NCBI GenBank assembly: GCA_031394355.1
Contig: JANNSU010000081.1
Coordinates: 1 to 64,000 of the forward strand
DNA from: JAEUMY01 sp031394355
Lineage (GTDB): Bacteria; Pseudomonadota; Gammaproteobacteria; Burkholderiales; Usitatibacteraceae
Reading direction: 5' to 3'
DNA length: 64,000 nucleotides
Part shown: piece after piece, positions 32,745 to 41,546 of the stretch
How positions within the stretch are numbered: the first letter of the stretch is position 1
Layout: each line of letters begins with the position of its first letter
Notes under the pieces: generated by a model
Told to the model about the DNA's origin: nothing
Database searches by the model: none
Seen by the model: only the letters and a program-made list of their open reading frames with translations
Program-made: the position numbers and the translations under genes

Positions 32745-35492
32745 ATGGCCAATACACCACCCCTTCCGTCAGGTTCTGCAGGGTCCGATACCAGTCTTGG
32801 CGAGGCAGGATCTGCCCTGCGTCTGTATCAGCGTGTGGAAGCTCAGCAGGCGGCGCTGCTGGATGTGGTCCGTGGCGGCATACTGTCGGCAGATTTCACG
32901 GCTGCCTGCCGCCAGTTGAGCGAGGTGACGGCTTCCGCACTTTGCGTGGAGAGGGCGTCGATCTGGCTCATGAATCCAGCCGGTGATCAACTGCATCTGC
33001 AGGACCTCTATCTGCAAACTGACGGCAGTCATCACGAGGGGCAGGTGTTGCAGCAAACTGACTTTCCCCGCTACTTCGAGGCGCTGAAGTGCAGCCGCGC
33101 CGTGTCGGCGATTGATGCGAGGCAAGACCCGCGCACGTCCGAGTTCACAGAAGACTACCTTGTTCCACAGGGCATCGAGTCCATGCTGGATGCGTGCATC
33201 TGGCGTGGCGGTGAATCGCTTGGGGTGATTTGTATCGAATCGGTGGGCGAGCAGCGCATCTGGCAGCCTGACGAACAGCAGTTTGCCGCTTCGGTTGCAG
33301 ATTTGGTCTCGATTGCGCTGGAAGCCGAAGAAAGACGCGTTGCCGAGTCACGGCTTCGCGCCTCTGAAGCCCGCTTCGAAGTGAGCTTCCGTCTCAATCC
33401 AGACAACATGATTCTGGTGCGCATGGCGGACAACTCCATAGTCGAAGTCAATCGCAACTTTGAAGAGCAGACGGGCTACACAGTTGGAGATCTGCGAGGC
33501 AAACCTATCCAGACACTGCATCTTTGGGTCGATCCCATGGAGATGCGTGAGTGGAACCAGCGGATTGCCGCAACAGGCAAGGTCGCGGATTTCGAGGCGA
33601 GCCTCCGCATGAGTTCCGGAGAAGTGCGTCGCTTTCAGCTTTCCAGTGAGCGGGTGCAGATCGGCGGAGAGGACTTTGTGCTGAGCGCTGCGCGGGACAC
33701 CACCAGTGTACGCAGGCAAGAGCAGCTTGTGCGTGATCTGTCTGCCAGCATGGCGGGTGCCACGGGGGCAGGTTTTTTCCGGACGTTGGTCGAGCAACTA
33801 GCCACGTCCCTGGGTGCTGACATGGCGCTTGTCGGGCAGTTGTCCCGCGACTCGGAAGGCCAGATTCGTACGGTTGCCGTTTACCTGGATGGCAACGAAG
33901 CCAGCAACTTCAGCTACGCGTTGCAAGGGTCTCCCTGCACCAACGTTCTCGGAAAGGGCTTGTGTTGTTTTCCCGATCACGTTGCAGAGTTGTTTCCCGA
34001 TGACAAGCCGCTTTCACAGAAGAGCATTCGTGCCTACGTCGGTGCGCCACTACTTGATTCAGCGGGCGAACCAATGGGCCTCATGTCGGTGCTGTTTCGA
34101 AAGCCCCTGCAGGACTCGGAACTGGCGCGGAACCTGGTGCGAATATTCGCGATCCGCGCAGCCGCAGAGCTGGAGCGGCTTTCCCAACTGAAAGAGCTGG
34201 AGTTCCGCGCCAGCCACGACCTGTTGACCGGTCTGCCCAATCGGTTGCGCCTTGAACGCACCATTGCGGAACACATGTCCCAGCGGCGCGACCCAGGCGG
34301 CGAGTTGCGGGCGGGTGCACTGCTGTTGATCGATCTGGATAGATTCAAGGAAATCAACGACACCCTGGGCCATGCCGTAGGCGATTCGCTGCTGCTTCGC
34401 GTGGCAAAGCGCCTGCAGGCCGAGATGCAGCAGGCTCATGACGGGACGGTGGCCAGACTGGGCGGTGATGAATTCGGCATCTGGCTGCCAGATGCCCGGG
34501 ATCGACAGATTGCAGCAGGCGCTGCCCGCCGTGCACTCGATGCCATTACTGCACCGTTTGAAATATCGGGCTATCGCCTGGAAATCAGCGCCAGTGTTGG
34601 CATCGCGATGTATCCGGAGCATGGTCAAACTGCAACCGAACTGGTCCGCCGGGCTGACATCGCCATGTACCAGGCAAAGCGCAGGGGAGCGGGTAGCGAG
34701 TTCTATTCTGCGGAGGAAGACCCGTACTCACCCGCACGTCTTGGCCTGATGACTCAACTCAGCAGCGCAGTGCGAGCGAATGAATTCGAACTGAATTATC
34801 AGCCACGACTGCATCTCGACAATCGTCGCCTGGCCGGCTTTGAAGCGCTCGTTCGTTGGCGGCACCCACAATTGGGTCTGCTGCCTCCGGGACAATTCAT
34901 TCCGTTGGCGGAACTGACCGATGCCATACGTCCGCTCACCATCTGGATTTTCGATGCGGCGCTTAAGCAGCAGGCGGACTGGCGTGAGGCGGGCCTCAAC
35001 ACTGCCATGGCCATCAATCTCTCGCCTCGGCTGCTCATGGATAGTGGCTGCCCTGATCAGATCGAGGCGCTGCTCCGGCGTCACAATGCTGACCCGACGC
35101 TGGTTGAATGCGAGGTGACGGAGAGCTCTCTCATTATCGACACGGGGCGAGTGAGCGACACCCTCCGCAAACTGCATGGGATGGGACTCAAGATCGCCAT
35201 CGACGACTTTGGCACGGGCTACTCATCCTTGTCGCACCTGAAGCGCCTGCCACTGCATGCTTTGAAGATCGACGTGAGCTTTGTGACCCACATGCTCACC
35301 AACGAACAGGATGCCGCGATTGTTTCCTCCACCATCGGGCTTGCCCATAACCTCGGATTGAGTGTGGTCGCAGAAGGTATCGAGGACGAGGCGACGCTGC
35401 TTCGGCTACGCGAACTGGGCTGCAATGAAGGGCAGGGCTACTGGATCGCTCGACCGATGGTGGCAAGTGAAGCAGCCCGTTGGCTGCAGTAA
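32745..35492 (+). CDS. GAF-PAS-GAF-GGDEF-EAL cyclic-di-GMP signalling protein
   Basis: 915 residues, soluble. GAF (about 30-195), PAS (about 205-320), second GAF (about 335-480), GGDEF (485-645) and EAL (660-912). The GGDEF site is intact (GGDEF 573-577, with the metal site LIDLDRFKEIND); no RxxD product-inhibition site is visible upstream of it. The EAL domain retains E700-A-L, NLSPR, ECEVTESS, DDFGTGYSS (820-828), KIDVSF and VVAEGIED, so both synthesis and hydrolysis of cyclic-di-GMP are possible. Signal inputs are cytoplasmic and of unknown type. It lies between the two cheB genes; the second follows 41 bases downstream in the same direction. Confidence 0.93.
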   Translation: MANTPPLPSGSAGSDTSLGEAGSALRLYQRVEAQQAALLDVVRGGILSADFTAACRQLSEVTASALCVERASIWLMNPAGDQLHLQDLYLQTDGSHHEGQVLQQTDFPRYFEALKCSRAVSAIDARQDPRTSEFTEDYLVPQGIESMLDACIWRGGESLGVICIESVGEQRIWQPDEQQFAASVADLVSIALEAEERRVAESRLRASEARFEVSFRLNPDNMILVRMADNSIVEVNRNFEEQTGYTVGDLRGKPIQTLHLWVDPMEMREWNQRIAATGKVADFEASLRMSSGEVRRFQLSSERVQIGGEDFVLSAARDTTSVRRQEQLVRDLSASMAGATGAGFFRTLVEQLATSLGADMALVGQLSRDSEGQIRTVAVYLDGNEASNFSYALQGSPCTNVLGKGLCCFPDHVAELFPDDKPLSQKSIRAYVGAPLLDSAGEPMGLMSVLFRKPLQDSELARNLVRIFAIRAAAELERLSQLKELEFRASHDLLTGLPNRLRLERTIAEHMSQRRDPGGELRAGALLLIDLDRFKEINDTLGHAVGDSLLLRVAKRLQAEMQQAHDGTVARLGGDEFGIWLPDARDRQIAAGAARRALDAITAPFEISGYRLEISASVGIAMYPEHGQTATELVRRADIAMYQAKRRGAGSEFYSAEEDPYSPARLGLMTQLSSAVRANEFELNYQPRLHLDNRRLAGFEALVRWRHPQLGLLPPGQFIPLAELTDAIRPLTIWIFDAALKQQADWREAGLNTAMAINLSPRLLMDSGCPDQIEALLRRHNADPTLVECEVTESSLIIDTGRVSDTLRKLHGMGLKIAIDDFGTGYSSLSHLKRLPLHALKIDVSFVTHMLTNEQDAAIVSSTIGLAHNLGLSVVAEGIEDEATLLRLRELGCNEGQGYWIARPMVASEAARWLQ
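34139..34150. repeat. Iterated palindrome GCGAATATTCGC, exact
   Basis: Inside the GGDEF-EAL gene, Arg-Ile-Phe-Ala frame. Confidence 0.95.
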
Positions 35493-35533
35493 CTCCTGCC
35501 TGACTCGTCGCACTTCCTGTGTAAAATCGGCTC

Positions 35534-36583
35534 ATGTCCTCGCTTCCTTCCGCCCGCAATCCGGTCCGTGTCCTCATCGTCGAGGACTCCCCCATCATGC
35601 AGCAGATGCTGAAGGCGCTGCTCGAAACGGACGCCGACATCGAGGTCGTTGGTATTGCGCCCGACCCTTTTGAAGCGCGCGAACGCATCAAGATGCTGAA
35701 GCCGGATGTTCTGACACTGGACGTGGAAATGCCGCGCATGGATGGGCTCACGTTCCTGTCCAATCTGATGCGCCTGCGTCCCATGCCGGTGGTCATGGTG
35801 TCCTCGCTTACCGAAGCCAACGCGGACACGACGCTGAAGGCGCTGGAGCTCGGCGCTGTCGACTTCGCCACCAAACCGTCCGGTACCGCGAACAATGATC
35901 TGGAAGGTTTCGGCGACGATTTGCGGGAGAAGATCCGTAGTGCCGCCAAGGCTGAACTGAAGCCCATCGTCACGAATCGCCGCAGCGTACCGCCGGATAT
36001 CCAGTTTCGTCCCAATTCTCTCATTGCCATCGGGGCCTCTACCGGCGGCACCGAGGCGATCCGGGAAGTATTGACTCGGCTGCCCGCCAACTGCCCACCC
36101 ATCTTGATGGTGCAGCACATGCCGGAGATGTTTACCCGCATGTTCGCCAAGCGCTTGAATGATGATTGCCCGATGACGGTAAAGGAAGGCGAGGACGGCG
36201 AGCTGTTGCTCCCCGGCCATGCCTATCTGGCGCCGGGTGACTGGCACATGCGTGTCACCGGTGTTCCCGGCAAGCTGAAGCTGCGCATTGAGCAGACGGA
36301 CCAGGTCAATCGACATCGTCCGTCCGTGGATGTCCTGTTCCAGTCCGTTGCAGAGTCCAAGGCGTCAGCCGTGGCGGGCGTACTGCTCACCGGGATGGGC
36401 CGCGATGGCGCCGATGGCATGGGACTCATGAAGTCAGCCGGTGCCTTTACCTTCGCTCAAAGCGGGGAATCCTGTGTTGTCTTCGGCATGCCGCGTGCCG
36501 CCATTGAGGCAGGCTTTGTCGATTGCGCCGCACCGGTGGAGAATCTTTCCACGAACATCATGGATGCGTTGCGCGCGCGCTGA
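35534..36583 (+). CDS. cheB: Chemotaxis protein-glutamate methylesterase CheB
   Basis: 349 residues. Receiver domain (10-130) with Asp63 in LTLDVEMP and Lys in FATKPS; linker; methylesterase/deamidase domain with the full catalytic set: Ser169 in IAIGASTGGTEA, His195 in MVQHMPEMF and Asp291 in GMGRDGADGM. It removes methyl groups from, or deamidates, chemoreceptor glutamates when phosphorylated. No cheA, cheR or receptor gene is in the window, so its partners lie elsewhere. It follows the GGDEF-EAL gene and resembles in layout the defective homologue at 31385-32455. Confidence 0.93.
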   Translation: MSSLPSARNPVRVLIVEDSPIMQQMLKALLETDADIEVVGIAPDPFEARERIKMLKPDVLTLDVEMPRMDGLTFLSNLMRLRPMPVVMVSSLTEANADTTLKALELGAVDFATKPSGTANNDLEGFGDDLREKIRSAAKAELKPIVTNRRSVPPDIQFRPNSLIAIGASTGGTEAIREVLTRLPANCPPILMVQHMPEMFTRMFAKRLNDDCPMTVKEGEDGELLLPGHAYLAPGDWHMRVTGVPGKLKLRIEQTDQVNRHRPSVDVLFQSVAESKASAVAGVLLTGMGRDGADGMGLMKSAGAFTFAQSGESCVVFGMPRAAIEAGFVDCAAPVENLSTNIMDALRAR

Positions 36584-36593
36584 GCGCTTCGCG

Positions 36594-36692
36594 CCCGGGG
36601 CTTGGGATTCGGGGTTCGGGGCTCGATTTACCTGAATGCTGGGCGCCGGCGCAACTTCCCCGATTCCCGAACCCCCAAACCCAAGCCCCGAG
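36594..36692. repeat. Long imperfect inverted repeat between cheB and MFS gene
   Basis: Left arm 36594-36625 (CCCGGGGCTTGGGATTCGGG and on) is mirrored by the right arm 36658-36692 (CCCCGATTCCCGAACCCCC then AAACCCAAGCCCCGAG), with about 32 bases between. It occupies nearly the whole gap and could fold into a long G/C stem. It might terminate cheB or be a remnant of a small palindromic element. The MFS start follows 12 bases later. Confidence 0.75.
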
Positions 36693-36703
36693 TTCCTAAA
36701 AGA

Positions 36704-37951
36704 ATGAACGCCACCGCCCCCACATTCCGCCAGGACGCCACGGTCATTTCGTTGGTGGGCTTCGCGCATGGCACGTCGCATTTCTTCCACCTCATGCTGC
36801 CGCCGCTCTTCCCGTGGCTCATGAGCGACTATGCCTTGTCCTACACGCAGGTCGGCTCCCTGATGACGGTGTTCTTCGTCGTATCAGGCATCGGGCAAGC
36901 GTTGGCAGGATTTCTCGTGGATCGTTGGGGTGCACATCGCGTGTTGTGCCTTGGCGTGGGGATGCTCGCGCTGTCCGGTGTCGCCCTGGCGCTGGCGCCT
37001 GGCGTACCGGGCCTGTATGTCGCGGCCTTCATCGCAGGACTGGGTAACAGCGTGTTCCATCCTGCCGACTTTGCGCTACTGAATCATCGCGTATCGCAGG
37101 CGCGACTGGGGCACGCATTCTCTGTCCACGGACTGTCAGGCAACCTGGGCTGGGCTGCTGGGCCGATCGTCATGCTGGCGGTTACCACGGCATTTGGCTG
37201 GCGCATGGCAGGGTTCGCCGCCGCCACAGTCGGCGCCCTCTCACTCGCGTTGCTCTGGTGGAAGCGTGATGTGCTCGCTGATGAGTTGTCGAAAGACTCG
37301 CCACAGGCCGATGGAAAGCCCAAGGAGAAGTACGAGGGCAGCCTGCTCGATCTCATCAAGCTGCCGCTGGTGATGTTCGCGTTTTTCTTCTTTTTCTTCT
37401 CCACGCTGGTGTTCGGCGCGTTGCAGAATTTCGCGCCGTCGCTGTTCCGCGAGCTGTACGGTCTGTCACTCGCAGTCGCCACATCGGCATTGACCGCCTA
37501 TCTTCTCGGCAGTGCGGCAGGCATCGCGACCGGCGGCTTTCTGGCAAGCGGCGAACGCGGTCAGGAGAAGCTGGTGACGGCAGTGTTTCTCATCGGCGCC
37601 GTGCTGGCCGTGGTCCTGGCGCTCTCGATCATTCCCGGCTGGTCCGTCATCGGTGTCATGGCCGTGATGGGATTCTGCATAGGCATGGCCGGCCCGTCGC
37701 GCGACATGCTCGTGAGGAAGGCGACTGCAGCCAAACTCGGCACGGGCGCATTTGGTCGCGTATATGGACTGGTGTACTCCGGATTGGATGTCGGTCTCGC
37801 CACCGCGCCGCTCATCTTCGGGCTGTTGCTGGACGGCGGCCAGCCGCGCGCAGTGTTTTTTGGCGTTGCGGTGTCGCTGGTGTGTGCGGTGTTGGCGGCG
37901 CAGGCGATAGCAGGACAAGCCCGGGCGGCGCAGGCGCAGAAGGCACATTGA
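36704..37951 (+). CDS. MFS transporter, fosmidomycin-resistance (Fsr) like
   Basis: 415 residues from ATG 36704 (MNATAPTFRQDATVISL), about twelve membrane helices. GFAHGTSHFFHLMLPPLFPWL and AGLGNSVFHPADFALLNHRV are characteristic of the Fsr-like branch of the major facilitator superfamily, which are inner-membrane exporters. A run of phenylalanines (MFAFFFFFFSTLVFG) starts the second six-helix bundle, after a charged cytoplasmic loop. The substrate is unknown. The ribosome-binding site is weak and lies at the edge of the inverted repeat. Confidence 0.85.
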   Translation: MNATAPTFRQDATVISLVGFAHGTSHFFHLMLPPLFPWLMSDYALSYTQVGSLMTVFFVVSGIGQALAGFLVDRWGAHRVLCLGVGMLALSGVALALAPGVPGLYVAAFIAGLGNSVFHPADFALLNHRVSQARLGHAFSVHGLSGNLGWAAGPIVMLAVTTAFGWRMAGFAAATVGALSLALLWWKRDVLADELSKDSPQADGKPKEKYEGSLLDLIKLPLVMFAFFFFFFSTLVFGALQNFAPSLFRELYGLSLAVATSALTAYLLGSAAGIATGGFLASGERGQEKLVTAVFLIGAVLAVVLALSIIPGWSVIGVMAVMGFCIGMAGPSRDMLVRKATAAKLGTGAFGRVYGLVYSGLDVGLATAPLIFGLLLDGGQPRAVFFGVAVSLVCAVLAAQAIAGQARAAQAQKAH

Positions 37952-37958
37952 TGGAGGT

Positions 37959-37970
37959 CCGAATATTCGC
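37959..37970. repeat. Iterated palindrome, one mismatch (CCGAATATTCGC)
   Basis: Intergenic, 7 bases after the MFS stop codon and immediately before REP-like copy 2. Confidence 0.7.
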
Positions 37971-37975
37971 AGCTG

Positions 37976-38056
37976 TAGCCGGTAGCCCGGAAGCAGCGCA
38001 GCGTATTCCGGGAGCCAGGGCCCCGGATTCCACGTTGTTGCATCCGGGCTACGAGC
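37976..38056. repeat. REP-like element, copy 2 (two inverted halves)
   Basis: GTAGCCCGGAAGCAGCGCAG then CGTATTCCGGGAG, followed by an inverted half CCCCGGATTCCACGTTGTTG then CATCCGGGCTACGAG. This is a fuller hairpin version of the element at 15691-15745. It fills the gap between the MFS gene and the next small gene. Confidence 0.85.
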
Positions 38057-38074
38057 TTTGAACGCGCATCGGCA

Positions 38075-38479
38075 TTGATTGAGACGTTTGCTCTTGCGAT
38101 GGTTGCGCTGGCGGGAGTGTTCCTGCTGGGCCTTGGGTTTGCGGGGTTCTTTGCACCCGCGACGGCACGCCGCTTTCTGCTGGCTTTTGTCGGGTCATCA
38201 ACCTCTCATTTTGTCGAGATGTTCCTTCGCATGCTTGCGGGTGGCGCATTCGTCCTGCATGCGCCAGCCAGCCGAGCGCCTGATATTTTTCTTGGCATCG
38301 GATGGATTCTCGTGGCCACGACCGCTGTGCTTACGCTGATCCCATGGCGGTGGCACCGCATGTTCTCGCAGCGATCGGTGCCTCAGGCGCTCCGTTACCT
38401 GCCATTTCTGGCAGGCTCATCGATCGTGATGGGGGCCGGCGTGCTGTATTTGGCCTTTGCCGGGGCGGGGCAAGCCTAG
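38075..38479 (+). CDS. Small integral membrane protein, unknown function
   Basis: 134 residues if the TTG at 38075 is used; ATG 38099 would shorten it by eight. Four hydrophobic segments (about 5-28, 45-65, 72-90, 108-130) with short polar loops, no recognised motif. It is convergent with the next gene, and their stop codons overlap (TAG on each strand, 38476-38479). No ribosome-binding site is obvious for either start, so the start is uncertain. Confidence 0.6.
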   Translation: MIETFALAMVALAGVFLLGLGFAGFFAPATARRFLLAFVGSSTSHFVEMFLRMLAGGAFVLHAPASRAPDIFLGIGWILVATTAVLTLIPWRWHRMFSQRSVPQALRYLPFLAGSSIVMGAGVLYLAFAGAGQA

Positions 38480-39657
38480 GCGCGAGGCAGTTTCAAGGCG
38501 GGCAATGCCGCCAGCGCCGCCAGCGCAAACCCCGCACCGAGCCAGAACGTTGCAGCTGGCCCTGCCCAGGTCCACAGCCCGCCCGCCAACGTGCTGGCGA
38601 AGAGCAACGCCACGCCACTGACCAGATTGAAGCAGCCAAAGGCCGTTCCGCGCAGGTCTTCGGGTGCCGTGTCTGCCACCAATGCCGCAAGCAGGCCCTG
38701 CGTCAGACCCATGTGCAGTCCCCACAGCGCAACACCGGCAGCCAATGCAGTCCAGCCTGTTGCGAGAGCCAGGATCACGTCTGCCGCGACAAGCGTGACG
38801 AGACCCACGGCCAAGAGCCGCGCACGCGGCATGCGGTCGGAAAGCTTTCCTGCCGGATAGGCCGTGAGCGCATAAACCCCGTTCATCGCAACCAGCACCA
38901 GCGGGATAGCCGCCAGTGGCACGCCCAGATTTTCAGCGCGCAGAAGCAGGAACGCCTCGCTGAAACGCGCCAGCATGAACAGGCCACCCAGCGCGGCGAC
39001 GCGCCAAAAAGCGCCGTCCAATCGAGCGAGATTCGCGCGCGTGATCGGATTCATCCGTCGCGTGACTGGCTCGCGCTCTGGCTCCTTCACCGCAGTGGCC
39101 AGCAGCAGCACCGCCAAGATGCTGGGTATGACGGCCACCCAGAATACTGCGCGAAAGTCGTCGGCCCACAGCAACATCAGGCCCGCAGCGATGAGCGGGC
39201 CTGCGAAGGCGCCCCAGGTGTCCAGTGACTGGCGCAGCCCGAAGGCGGCGCCCCTGAGAGAAGGTGGTGCGAGGTCCGCTACGAGGGCATCTCGCGGCGC
39301 ACCCCGAATGCCCTTGCCCACGCGGTCAATGAAGCGCGCGGCCACAATGAGCCCCACGCCCGTCGCCAGCGCGAAGAGTGGTTTTGACAAGGCCCCCATG
39401 CCGTAACCCAGCAGCGCCAACGGCTTTCGTCGTCCCCACCAGTCGGACAATGTGCCCGAGAACACACGCACGATCAGCGCCGTTGCCTCCGCGATGCCTT
39501 CAATGAGGCCGATCCACAGCATGCTGATTCCCAACGACGCGGCCATGAATACCGGCAGAAGGCTGTGGATCATTTCCGACGAGATGTCCATCAGCAGGCT
39601 GACGAAGCCCAGTGCCCAGATGGCGCGCGGCAGAGCGGGCGGGTGAGAGGGCATCAT
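38476..39657 (-). CDS. MFS transporter
   Basis: 393 residues from ATG 39657 (a second ATG follows directly). Twelve-helix major facilitator with GFVSLLMDISSEMIHSLLPV at the first helix and GTLSDWWGRRKPLALLGYG as the conserved loop 2-3 motif; the pair RVGKGIRGAPRDALVADL is typical of a drug-efflux-like subgroup. Inner-membrane, substrate unknown. A longer frame upstream would cross the palindrome at 39709 and lacks family similarity. Its stop overlaps that of the small membrane protein on the other strand. Confidence 0.85.
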   Translation of the reverse strand: MMPSHPPALPRAIWALGFVSLLMDISSEMIHSLLPVFMAASLGISMLWIGLIEGIAEATALIVRVFSGTLSDWWGRRKPLALLGYGMGALSKPLFALATGVGLIVAARFIDRVGKGIRGAPRDALVADLAPPSLRGAAFGLRQSLDTWGAFAGPLIAAGLMLLWADDFRAVFWVAVIPSILAVLLLATAVKEPEREPVTRRMNPITRANLARLDGAFWRVAALGGLFMLARFSEAFLLLRAENLGVPLAAIPLVLVAMNGVYALTAYPAGKLSDRMPRARLLAVGLVTLVAADVILALATGWTALAAGVALWGLHMGLTQGLLAALVADTAPEDLRGTAFGCFNLVSGVALLFASTLAGGLWTWAGPAATFWLGAGFALAALAALPALKLPRA

Positions 39658-39708
39658 GGCGTGGTGGCTGCGGCAGGCAGGCTTGAGGTGATGGTCGCAT
39701 GCCGTGTT

Positions 39709-39720
39709 GCGAATATTCGC
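39709..39720. repeat. Iterated palindrome GCGAATATTCGC, exact (20-base extended palindrome)
   Basis: Intergenic between the PIN gene and the MFS gene. Symmetry extends to TGTTGCGAATATTCGCAACA (39705-39724). Confidence 0.95.
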
Positions 39721-39736
39721 AACATGACCTGGCGTA

Positions 39737-40195
39737 TCAGCATGTCGCAATAACTGGCGCGGTCGCCCAGATTCTGGGCTCAATCACCGTCACTGCGAAT
39801 ATTCGCAACATCTGCCCCCGCGTCGCCAGCACCCTCGCATCGCGACTGAACAGAAACTGCACGCGTTCCGCCGCCGCCAGGTCCAGAAATTTCTGATCGT
39901 CCCGGTCGCGGCAGCGGGGCACATCCGCGACGATGCGTTGCGGCACCACCTGCGCTACGGCGCAGAATCGCTCCAGCCCTCGTGCACGCTCTGCAGCATC
40001 GAGCTTCAGCTTCGGGTATTGCAGCACGCGCACCAATTCGGCGATGCATTCTTCGGTCGTGATGACGCGAATCTCACCTGCCCGCACTGCCTCGGCCAGC
40101 GGCATCGCCAGCGGGCCGTCGAAAGCGAAGCAATCCAGGACCACGTTGGTGTCGAGGACGGCAATGGGCGTGCCGGGCTTCGCCGGTGCACTCAA
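39737..40195 (-). CDS. PIN-domain putative ribonuclease (toxin-like)
   Basis: 152 residues from the TTG at 40195, chosen because it follows the nhaA stop by 10 bases and gives MSAPAKPGTPIAVLDTN; no ATG is available before the domain. The PIN acidic residues are visible: Asp15 in VLDTNVVLD, Glu in TTEECIAELV, the Asp pair in CRDRDDQKFLDLA, and Asp in SRDARVLA. These coordinate metal for single-strand RNA cleavage. No antitoxin gene is adjacent, which is common in the PIN COG1569-type family. Cotranscription with nhaA is likely from spacing. Palindrome 39795 forms part of the C-terminus. Confidence 0.75.
   Translation of the reverse strand: MSAPAKPGTPIAVLDTNVVLDCFAFDGPLAMPLAEAVRAGEIRVITTEECIAELVRVLQYPKLKLDAAERARGLERFCAVAQVVPQRIVADVPRCRDRDDQKFLDLAAAERVQFLFSRDARVLATRGQMLRIFAVTVIEPRIWATAPVIATC
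39795..39806. repeat. Iterated palindrome GCGAATATTCGC, exact
   Basis: Inside the PIN gene near its 3' end, Arg-Ile-Phe-Ala on the minus strand; only 86 bases from the previous copy. Confidence 0.95.
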
Positions 40196-40205
40196 GCGGG
40201 GATGC

Positions 40206-41420
40206 TCATTCGGTGGGCCCAGTGCCTGAGCCGTTCCCCTTGGGTGGCAACACCATACGCAACCAGAAATAGCCCAGCACCGCCGCGATGATCGAGCCGC
40301 CCAGCACGCCAAGGCGCACTGCTACGGCTTGCCCACCCGCGTCGCTCTCCCATGCCAGCGTGCCGATGAAGAGGCTCATCGTGAAGCCGATGCCGCAAAG
40401 CAGGGAGGCACCAAAGAGTGCCTTCCAGCTGGTCTCGTCCGGTAGCCGGGTCCAGCCGAGCTTGATGGCGATCCACGAAGCGCCGAAGACGCCGATCACC
40501 TTGCCGAACACCAGCCCGCAGGCGATGCCAAGCGTGATGGGTTGCATCAGCGCTGACCATTGCACGCCCGCCAGTGATACGCCAGCGTTCGCGAAGGCAA
40601 ACGTGGGCAAGATGGCATAGGCCACCAGTGGATGGAGGTTGTGTTCCAGGGATTTCAGCGGGCTGTCCTCCTCCGGCGTCGAGCCACGAAGGGGAATGGC
40701 CAGCGCAGTTGCGACCCCGGCCAGCGTGGCATGCACACCGGACTTCAAAACGCACACCCACATGAAAAGCCCGATGGCGAGATAGACCGGCACGGATTTG
40801 ACGCCGGAGCGGTTGGCGACGACCAGCAGTGCGATGCCGAGTGCTGCCAACGCCAGCGAAGCGAGGTTGAGATCGGCCGTATAGAAAAAGGCAATGATCA
40901 CGATCGCGCCCAGATCGTCGACGATGGCCACGGCCGTGAGGAATACTTTCAGCGCGATAGGAACACGGCTGCCCAAGAGGGCCAGCACACCGAGTGCAAA
41001 GGCGATGTCGGTGGCCGCCGGAATGGCCCACCCACGGAGCGCCACGGGATCGCCCCAGTTGATCCCCGTGTAAATGAGTGCCGGGACCGCCATGCCGCCC
41101 AGCGCCGCGATGCACGGCAGCATCAACGATTCCCGGGTGGAGAGGCTGCCTTCAGCGACCTCGCGCTTGATTTCCAGGCCGACGAGGAAGAAGAAAATCG
41201 CCATCCAGAAATCATTGATCCAGAGGAGCAGCGGCTTGGCGATGCGGAGATCACCCAGACGCACCTCTGCGGGCAAGTCCAGGAATGCGTCGTACCAGAC
41301 AGAGAGGCTGGAATTGCTGGCGATGAATGCCAGCACGGCGCAACCCATGAGGATGAGGCCGCCAGCGGCTTCCAGTTTAAGGAAGCGGCGCAGGGCCTGG
41401 GAAATGACTTGAATCGGCAT
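40206..41420 (-). CDS. nhaA: Na+/H+ antiporter NhaA
   Basis: 404 residues from ATG 41420 (MPIQVISQALRRFLKLEAAG). It exports Na+ in exchange for protons at alkaline pH. FFFLVGLEIKRE, PAATDIAFALGVLALLG, the ion-binding aspartate pair in TAVAIVDDLGAIVII, and GIGFTMSLFIGTLAW are all NhaA motifs. Length and about twelve helices are normal. An upstream in-frame extension of ten residues (MISCQSRKTV) is less likely. The PIN gene follows closely on the same strand. Confidence 0.96.
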   Translation of the reverse strand: MPIQVISQALRRFLKLEAAGGLILMGCAVLAFIASNSSLSVWYDAFLDLPAEVRLGDLRIAKPLLLWINDFWMAIFFFLVGLEIKREVAEGSLSTRESLMLPCIAALGGMAVPALIYTGINWGDPVALRGWAIPAATDIAFALGVLALLGSRVPIALKVFLTAVAIVDDLGAIVIIAFFYTADLNLASLALAALGIALLVVANRSGVKSVPVYLAIGLFMWVCVLKSGVHATLAGVATALAIPLRGSTPEEDSPLKSLEHNLHPLVAYAILPTFAFANAGVSLAGVQWSALMQPITLGIACGLVFGKVIGVFGASWIAIKLGWTRLPDETSWKALFGASLLCGIGFTMSLFIGTLAWESDAGGQAVAVRLGVLGGSIIAAVLGYFWLRMVLPPKGNGSGTGPTE

Positions 41421-41546
41421 GACTGTCTTTCGCGATTGGCAAGAGATCACAGTGCGCGGCGTGATCGTGAGCGGAGCCGTCTGGTGACGTGAACATCAGG
41501 AACTGCGGGGCAGCTCGCGGCCAAGGCGGAGTTTACTGCACAGGCG

